Positions 56,369 to 64,000 of a DNA stretch of 64,000 nucleotides are shown one piece after another. Every line of letters begins with the position of its first letter. Positions within the stretch are counted from its first letter, which is position 1. Location: contig CAJQUW010016957.1 of NCBI GenBank assembly GCA_907163375.1, positions 62,001-126,000 on the forward strand, read 5' to 3'. This stretch comes from Prostheceraeus crozeri (taxonomy: Eukaryota; Platyhelminthes; Polycladida; Euryleptidae). Position numbers and translations under genes: made by a program. Below the pieces are notes generated by a model. The model ran no database searches and had not been told where the DNA came from. It worked only from the letters and a program-made list of their open reading frames with translations.

Positions 56369-57723
56369 GCATAATCCTGACTTGACATTTAAAACCATAC
56401 TACTGATGATAAATGGAATGAACATACTTCTGACAAAATTACATCGTTGTGCGGATTGTCGTTCTTTTTCGTTGTAAAAGATAAGAAACAAAGCGCAGAA
56501 AACTACAAAGTTCTGATGCTTGTCGTAGAGCATTTAAGACTGTGTTGAAACTACATGGACAAATTCGTACGTTCGCAACGAAGCCTTAAAATCAATATGT
56601 GAGTGTTACTGTATTGAGAATGCTAGTGTTCGTTATTTTTGGGTTCCCAAGTAAGTTGCTGTTTATGGAGAACAAGAATTTTCGCACTAACGTTTCTAGT
56701 TTAATAGAAAATGCAAATTTCGAATTCTCAATTTTTTTCCTTGTTCAAATGACGTACATGTACGTCCGCAACAAGCAAATACATGTACCTAAATATGAAC
56801 GAGGATTAGCTAGAAATGTCTGAAAGCCAAAATCGCAAACTATCTTCAGTCTTTTGTTGATGTATATGCCAGTTAAGGATACAAGTGATGGCAACATATA
56901 CTTCTGATTAAATGAATTCCAAAAGTTGACGAAAAGTACGTTCGTAATCAATGGAACTGCCCTGGTAAGGAAATGGCTAAAATAGGAAAATATAAATTTG
57001 TAAACAAAACTATCAAATGGAAACCACTTAAAATCCTTGCATTTGTCTTTAGTTGATTCAAGATCAATTACAAAACAATAAACAAAAATATTCAACATTC
57101 AACAAACATATTCAACTGTTTAGCATATGATCTTCGTGTGTTCACATGGTCAGTTTTGCACATGTGAGCATTGAATCCGAAACTTTTCGATTTCCAGAGA
57201 ATTTTCATATTGAAGGGGACCGTAGTGGATAGAATTTATCAACTTATTTTTGATATGCTTCACAAACTTGTGAGCTTCTTTCCTTCTTTGAGACTTAATT
57301 CCTTTGTTAGTCGACTTCCGCCTGCGGTTGAATGATCAGACGTCGAAAATAGTCTGGCGCTGTATCAGCGGACATAGAAATCTCCAGGATTAGTTTTTAG
57401 GGAACCCCACCAAATAAAATGCTTGTCATACATGTGGTTGATGCATTTGGAAATATATGTTATATGTCATTAGAACATGTCATACATGTTCCCCTTTGGA
57501 AAATTCTCATCCATCTATGAGCTTAAAAATTGTCGGTTGGGAAAAATATTTATAAAACGTGAAATAAGAACGGTATAAAAACAGACGCAACGGGATGGAG
57601 GCTTACTTGCTGCTCACGTTCCGATCGCGGTTGATCGGAGGTTCACTGATTGAGCGCCGTTCACTAACATATCGACAGAAAAATCAACTTCTAATCAAAT
57701 GACACAACTCACAAGTGACTTAC
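56369..57723. other. RACGAP1 intron, nothing recognised
   Basis: Short frames without domains. GTACGTTCGCAAC-type words recur (56565, 56935). Confidence 0.45.
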
Positions 57724-58046
57724 CGAAGTCGAGAAATATTATTATCTCCAATTGTACTTCGATCGTGGCTCACGTCTTCAGGATCCAGCAAAGATCCAGC
57801 AGAGAGTGAAAAATTATTGGAAAGTCTCATCGGGCGTCCACTACTGTTGTGACTACGACGACCATCATAACGTTTTGTGAAGAGGGCACTGCGAGCTTGT
57901 TCCAATGCCTCTTCGGGTCCACCCCGGTCGTTCAAGATCTGACGTATGATGTCTAACTGCTTCTCTGTTGCTTCAAGACGGCGCTCAGCTAATGATCTGT
58001 GTTTGCCTTCTTCCTCTAACTCCCGAAATGCTTTGTCGAGGCTGTT
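57724..58046 (-). CDS. RACGAP1: RACGAP1-like exon: end of coiled coil and start of linker
   Basis: 323 bp, acceptor TATTCCAG before 58046, donor GTAAGT after 57724, entering in phase 0 and leaving in phase 2. It begins SLDKAFRELEEEGKHRSLAE, then RRLEATEKQLDIIRQILNDR, the conserved second half of the coiled coil (family pattern E-K-L/Q-x-x-I-x-x-I-R). Then comes a polar region with RSALFTKRYDGRRSHN and SAGSLLDPEDVSHDRSTIGD. In the family the coiled coil is the homodimer and KIF23-binding part of centralspindlin. Confidence 0.9.
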
Positions 58047-59047
58047 CTGGAATAGCGATAAATGCGAGGGATGTTAAATAAGTCTAGAGAAAATTTCTAA
58101 TTCTGCAGATATTATACACTCCTTGTGACATTTTACAAAACGGGGGAGGTGACAAATGATTATTCAAGGAAAGGAGTTGCCAGTACACAATCATGTCATC
58201 ATTCTTTTCCTTGCTGCAGCTTAAAAGACAGAAACGCACGTTGAATTGCAGCTGTTGCTGTTGTATTCTCAGATTCCGAACAAGTTGGTAAATTCTTTCG
58301 CGATGAAATGAAAACACGGAATTAACCAGTTAAAGCCTGAATGACGATCACTACTTGAAATAATGCCGATGAAACAATTCCCTCAGTTGACAGTTTCCCC
58401 AATCTCTACACGCCTGACAATATGGTGAAATCGTTTTTGCGATAGCTGGACAGACAGGAAAATGAAACGAGTCAGTTGCGGCTGTGTTGGAAATGTAAAA
58501 CTGCGACCCAGCACGTTAAACAGTTCCTCCTGTCTTCCTTTGCATACCCGGTAGTGAGGAGGCTTTGACAGAGATACACAAATAGAAAAATAATAAGCAT
58601 TTTCCTTCTTGAATCGGAGTATCCAAACAGGAGTCATATATAATACAGAAGTTCTTCATAGAAGATTTTGCAAATATTTTTTTGTAAATACGACTTGAGC
58701 TTCCCATCAATCCTATGGAATTCATTATGCACAGCCAAAGGCATATTCTCAGGTTAGAGTTCTCTTTACAATTCCTTTGCTTTTTCAGACATACTTCTCC
58801 TCTAGCACAGGCAAGTGCCGCTAATTTTTCTCAAAAGCCTTCCGTACTTCGAGATTCGAATTGGAATATATTCGACTTTAAAGTTGCCGATTTTGACATT
58901 CAACCCATTAAAGTCCTTATTCTGTATATATATCAGCAATTAGATACCCAAAAATGACCTCGTCAGTGTGAGCTGCATCTATCTTCTCATAAGATCAACA
59001 AACTGGTATCAGTCAGGCATAACAGATATTTCTTACAACGTTGTGAT
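58047..59047. other. RACGAP1 intron, nothing recognised
   Basis: Unrecognised intronic sequence up to the hAT target site. Confidence 0.6.
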
Positions 59048-60502
59048 CAGAGCTGGAAAAATTCCAATTCCGGAGTAGAAATTTCAATTCCAAATCCAAT
59101 TCCAGTCGAAACAGTTCAATTCAATTCCAATTCCATAATAAGATTCAATTCTGTTAATTGCATGTCGCGCAAAGTGTCTTATGTTAATGTATCTAACGTT
59201 TGTTTGTTTCAATCTAACCCACGTGCCCTTTTCCTATCCTCGTTCTTCCTGTGTGCCGTTCCCTGCGTCGCTCCTACGTGCGTTTTCATGCTCATAGTTC
59301 ATATTTCTTGTGTACATGTATATATGTAACCGGTCAGCCTACGCCATTTTCGTTTCGTAAACGAGATATTCAATATCTCATGAGAAAGAGAAAAGAAAAT
59401 TAACGGTCAGCAAAGAATCAAACGCTGAAAAAGAGAGAGATGAATTACAAATCTATTAATAAACTGACAGAAGAAAGAAATTCAATGTGCGAATAACGTG
59501 ATTGTTGATGAAAGAAAAAAACGACGATAAAAATGTTATCATGAAATCTGACTAATGGTCAATGTTAAAAAAGGAGATTAAAAATTCCGTGATAAGAACG
59601 AAATGTGGTCGGGTCGTAAGCTAACGAGCAGAGATTAAAGGACACTCTTTCAATTTTCAAAAGAAAGTGGATTTATCGTCAAGTCTCAAAAATTTGCATA
59701 AATTAGAAACGATGAGAAATTGACACAACAACAACACAGTAGCTGCTAGAAGAACTCCGGGCTCTCGCGGTGTCACATAACTACAGAAGTAACAACAACT
59801 GCCTGCCAGCGAACAACAACACAGCAGCGTATACGGCAACACATCAGCGAACGCGATTGAAGATTGACGGTGACATTGATATTTATGATATTATTTTGGT
59901 ATAAGTGAGTCCGACCGAATTGAAGTGAATTCAACATTAAGAAGTAGACTGCAAGTGTAAAGTTTTTCTTATATCGTTGCGCATCGTATCTATATAACTA
60001 TATAGTCTTAAAAATTAATATTGTTTATTGTTGTGATTGGAAGTTGAATAATAGTTCATGTAATTAAATAATTAATTATTAGAATAATTTGTTGACGTTG
60101 TCTATATTATGATTTGAACTGATAGGGTTGCTGCCCTTTACTGCAGCGTTAATTTTCCTCTTTCCAAACCAATTGTTTTTCGTGTGTACAACAATTAAGT
60201 TAATCTCCAATTTTTGTGCTTTTCCTATCAAGAACTAAATTCAACAATTGCTTTATTTTGATTAATTGTCTTACTTGATAAATAACTAAATAACAGATTG
60301 TAGAAAGATGATTGTCTTTTCATTGTTTGCTTAATCGCTGAAATAACATAGTCCGGGGCTGTTGGCCAATCGATACAACTAGATCGTACAAATAGATTTA
60401 TCACAGGTCTATCGAAAAAGTGGAATTGAGGTTTATCAAGGTCAATTCCAATTCTAGTAGATTTAAATATCGTCAATTCCAATTCCGACTTTTCCAACTC
60501 CG
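59048..60502. mobile_element. Non-autonomous hAT, copy 2 of the family at 26.6 kb
   Basis: 1,455 bp with the perfect 8-bp duplication GTTGTGAT (59040-59047 and 60503-60510). Ends: CAGAGCTGGAAAAATTCCAA at the left and CGGAGTTGGAAAAGTCGGAA read inward from the right, both followed by GGAATTGGAATT-like repeats. The right 240 bases closely match the same part of copy 1 (27.8-28.05 kb). No transposase. It lies 214 bp from a RACGAP1 exon. Confidence 0.93.
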
Positions 60503-60715
60503 GTTGTGATATATTCAGGACAAGTTTCCTCATAGCTTTGTATAACATTTTAAAAAATTTCTAACATTATATTGAAGACAAGAATGATGGTCAGTGAAAT
60601 AGAAGCTGCAAATCCATCAAATGATATGGAACCTGAATGAAGCGAACTGCGAGTTAGAACGAAATAGATTGTGATTGGGTTATTTAACATGAAAATAAAG
60701 CATATTTTAAACTAC

Positions 60716-60840
60716 CTTGAGGCTCTTGATGGTTTCTTCGTGCTGAAGTTTTTCTTTCCGCAGTTTAAAAATGTCATCACGATATTGATCAACTCGCTTC
60801 TGTCGTCGCTCTAATTCTTCTAGTATGCTGATAATTTTGT
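60716..60840 (-). CDS. RACGAP1: RACGAP1-like exon: first half of the coiled coil
   Basis: 125 bp ending at donor GTAGTT. Peptide DKIISILEELERRQKRVDQY then RDDIFKLRKEKLQHEETIKS, a continuous heptad-like helix. Two acceptors are possible: TATGAAG (exon begins 60840) and TTTCAG (begins 60862). Only the inner one keeps the frame with the upstream exon at 63644: its final G plus AC makes a GAC codon. The outer one would give a TGA after six codons in that frame. Without the upstream exon, the outer one would be open in phase 0. Confidence 0.82.
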
Positions 60841-63643
60841 CTTCATAATTCACCGACAAAATCTGAAACAAATGTCTCATGATTAGGAGATGGAAAGCAT
60901 AGTTCAAAAACCGAAAGTCAACACATACATTACTTTTATCACCGGAGTAGTTAAATAAATACAGATAAATATCAGTAGAATTTGCTCACTATGCAGTTCT
61001 AGAGCTATTATCAGACATCGATCAGGCACCAGGACACGTCTGAGGCTCTGAGACACGGTCTTACTCCATATACCCGATAAGGCAAAGTTACGGCATTGTG
61101 ACCAATGTGTCAGTACCAAAAGGTCACAAAAGCCTTTGCTCGTAGCTTCATTCACAAATGGCTAACAGAATTCATATGCTTAACCTGAATAAAATCAAGT
61201 AAATCAACTGATTCAACTGCGCAAAAAATTGAAGGGATAATACTTTATGTGATATATTTTATCAATATATCAAACGAAGCAGGTGCAGTAGATCAGAATT
61301 TTTTCGCAATCTTAACATCATCTAGAGAGAGCTGGGGGGTCCATGGAAGCGTTGTGCCGACGGTTTTAACCGAGGTGCCGACAGGCTATACCGGCTAATT
61401 ATTGTAATCTATGAACAGCTATGCCTACTTGTGGGCTATACATGCACATGTCAATTGTGTAATTGAGTTGTAAATGTGCAATTTTTGCACACACAAAAAA
61501 TTGTGCAATAGATGCACACTTTGTTATGCACCTACACATATGTCCACACAATTTACGTTAACTGTCACCGAAAATGTGTTCCTATATCTGAGATTTCTTA
61601 AATTACGAGTATTAATAACGAGTATATCTATGATTTTCTTTCAAAATCTTACGTAATGCATGTATGTTAACTTTGAGAATTTTGAAACAAATGGCTGTTG
61701 GCTTAACTCGTGTACATTGCATAAGAGCAGGACGCAAGTTTTGTACCGGTTTGTTAATTTCTTCTTGCGGGAACAATTAAAATTCGTAAATAAGTAGCTA
61801 TGAACTGAAAGCATCTTCGCCGCCTGTTAAACGCTACGTGTTGTATAAATACGAGGATGCTTTGACTCATGTAGCGTGCGTGATGATGACCTTCATCATG
61901 CACTCTGTTTTCTAGGAGTTCTCGACTACACCATAAAAGCTATTAGCTATGTCATTCGATTTAATGTTAATGAATGCATGCAACTCAAATAACCAGAGCC
62001 TATGTAGAAACTTTATGCATTTGTTTTCCAAATTCAATTTGAGAAGAAGGTATATAGAGAAAATATTAGAATTTTTTCATATACAAATGGTGAGGACAAG
62101 GAACTGCTGCATGCATATGTCATAAAACTTCGAAAGATTTGGGATGTACATGTACTTTTCCTAACGTGTTAGGACACGATTTTCAAGAAACAGTATCATT
62201 TATGTACAAAAGCAAATGGATAGAGCTTGCAACTTATAACTTCGTTTAAATCAGTATTGGGCCTACATTTACAAAAGATGCGAGCAAAAACTGAAATGAG
62301 ATAGGTCTACGAAAGTAATTGCTATTCGTGATGCTATATTATACATAAACAGAGAAAATAGCACTAAGGACAATGATCAATGCCGTCCTTTTTTCTTGAT
62401 AGTAATCGCATCATACTTTTTACTTCAATATCAAGATCGTCTTGTTGAGCACTGTAAATTTCTCCGAAGGGTTGGATGATATCCGACTTTAAAAAATCTT
62501 TGCTTCCAGGGGTCAGTGCCGATATACCTTTCATGATAACCTTATTTTCCTCGTTAAATCATCGGTTCAACTCGTTCATGCAAAGATCAATTATCGGATA
62601 AAATACTTGTGTGCGGAAATCAATAATGGAAGAGAATCCCAGTGAAGACATAACTACACTGCCTTTTAAGCATTTCGATTGCTTTCTAATTCTTTTTCTT
62701 GTGCTTGTTTTTTTCAAGACCACAAGCATCACAAAGCCCATCTGCTTGATTTGTTTCATAACTCCTTGGCCTGGCTAAGTTGAACCCGGAGAAAGTTTAA
62801 CCTTATTATCTAGACTCTTACAAATTGAATTAGAAATATTTCGATTATATAAAAAGTGAAATTTAGATATAGGCATACTAAATGTGCATTGATGTCCAAT
62901 TGCAAGCAAATTATGTATACTGCATTATTATGAATATCACTTGGGAACTACAACCTTGAGTTTAACTACAAAGCATTTTGTATGACTGACCATTTGACTG
63001 CATGGGATGCAGACTATTTGCCTACACAGATGCTATGGTTATATGACTACCCATACTGTAGGTTACAATGCATGTATATCTGAATGTATGTGACTTCTGT
63101 ATTTCGCTATAGTAAAAGGGATTTTCAGTCAAAAAGATGCAAATTGTTCTTGAGTACTTTCAAAGTATATTTGCAATTATTAAAGCCTATCTTAACTACT
63201 TCCAAGATGAGACTTGCCAAGATCTCATGTTTGAAGCTGCTGTCGAATCGATTGCAATTTTAAACTTCCGTCTGCACTCTCAGTCCGGTCCCTCTCAGAT
63301 TGTCTTAATTTCTATTAAAACATACTGTAAGTGGTGGCCAGCCGTCACTGGGGTGTCCCTACTTCTCATGGCCAAGTCAGTGGTACATCTATGCCTTCAT
63401 TTTTTCCTTCGACTGCTTCACTCAGCGGAAAAATTCCACATTCTCGCCAAAGTCAGCCACCTGGGATGATGTCCCAGTAGCGAGGGCCGACACGTCGAAG
63501 TTAGTCGGAACTGCTTCCAGAAACGACGCAGCGGCCAGGCAATAGAGCCGCTGAGGAGGTTACTCCATACCTTACTGTATCACTGACTTTGAAAGTAAGG
63601 CATCAATTCATGATTTGACATTCTGTGTAGCAGATCGACTTAC
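60841..63643. other. RACGAP1 first mapped intron
   Basis: No gene recognised. A hairpin-prone stretch with TGTGCAATTTTTGCACA occurs at about 61476-61492. An open plus-strand frame at 63137-63469 has no recognisable domain. Confidence 0.5.
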
Positions 63644-63741
63644 CGTTTGAACTAATCGACAACGCGAACAACAGGCGTTCTAGTGACTCTTGAATCAGTC
63701 GTGCGACTTCAGAAATGGTGCAGATGTGGCGTTTCGTTTTC
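63644..63741 (-). CDS. RACGAP1: RACGAP1-like exon: N-terminal segment
   Basis: Donor GTAAGT after 63644 is clear; the start at 63741 (acceptor TTTAAAG) is tentative. The peptide TISEVARLIQESLERLLFAL then SISSN leads, after splicing to 60840, into DKIISILEELERR. This order and spacing fits the RACGAP1 N-terminus, a short helix followed by the coiled coil. No ATG lies in this frame before an upstream stop, so the initiation codon should be in an exon further to the right. Confidence 0.6.
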
Positions 63742-64000
63742 CTTTAAACATCCAAATGAAAGCACATCACATGACTGTAGCATATTTGGACCATCTCATT
63801 GGTAAAATAGCAAGATCATCGCACGATATGGTCTACGCACGCTCGCTACGCTCGCGCAAAATTTGATCGATCACACCACTACCGAAATCTGAATTATCTC
63901 CTTGTCTCTCATTGATTGTATTAGCAGGTGGAAATCTCTAGTAGAAAATCGCTTATCTATTATCCTATCTCATCCTCATCATTCAAAAAATCCACTGAGA
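63742..64000. other. Window right edge
   Basis: Upstream side of the RACGAP1 gene. ACGCTCGCTACGCTCGCG at about 63837-63854 is a short imperfect repeat. No promoter elements are claimed. Confidence 0.4.

Noticed and set aside
63137-63469. 110-codon plus-strand frame near the right edge
   Set aside because: No recognisable domain, no splice or promoter support, and opposite to the host gene; probably chance.
1-64000. tRNA or rRNA genes
   Set aside because: I looked for tRNA box B-like GGTTCRANNCC words with a plausible partner and for rRNA core strings and saw none; a dedicated scan could still find diverged copies.

Overview
The window looks like a piece of an invertebrate metazoan nuclear genome. 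It is AT-rich and intron-rich, has no prokaryotic gene organisation, and is crowded with dead transposons. The recurring motif TAGGCCTA and the mix of mariner/Tc1, pogo, hAT, P-like, Penelope-like and LINE remnants suggest a marine invertebrate, possibly a deuterostome such as an echinoderm. The species cannot be fixed from the sequence alone.

The only convincing host gene is a RACGAP1/MgcRacGAP (CYK-4, tumbleweed) orthologue on the minus strand. It covers almost the whole window, from about 63.7 kb down to 1.3 kb. Eight exons are placed with matching splice phases: 63741-63644, 60840-60716, 58046-57724, 52760-52600, 47092-46791, 38725-38521, 38041-37872 and 1522-1283. They encode the N-terminal coiled coil, a Ser/Lys-rich linker and most of the RhoGAP domain. 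The start codon and the 3' end lie outside the window. The exon for the C1 zinc finger, expected between 46.8 and 38.7 kb, was not found. A base-composition anomaly (no C for about 900 bases, 43.3-44.2 kb) lies in that same intron and may be an assembly artefact.

Everything else is intronic. The intron between 37.87 and 1.52 kb is 36.3 kb long and holds, left to right: a Tc1-like relic; a mariner with perfect TA ends (8.25-9.57 kb); four degenerate copies of a leucine-rich-repeat (LRR) gene; a reverse-transcriptase element with a LINE tail inserted in it; a 38-bp satellite split by a Tc1-like element with Sleeping Beauty-style IR/DR ends; an 8.2-kb pogo element that carries three later insertions, each with its own target-site duplication (TSD); a hAT whose N-terminus resembles the vertebrate protein CGGBP1; an LRR copy carrying a MITE and a P-like transposon; and another Tc1-like relic. 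The other introns hold a second CGGBP1-like hAT (40.8-42.8 kb), a hAT carrying a Penelope-like fragment (47.5-50.5 kb), a LINE tail (51.6-52.2 kb), two related MITEs and a non-autonomous hAT (59.0-60.5 kb).

The transposon boundaries and the nesting order rest on TSDs read directly from the sequence. All transposase genes seen are broken. The LRR copies are the most unusual non-transposon content: one small secreted LRR gene was duplicated several times within this intron and then disabled. No complete new system could be demonstrated.
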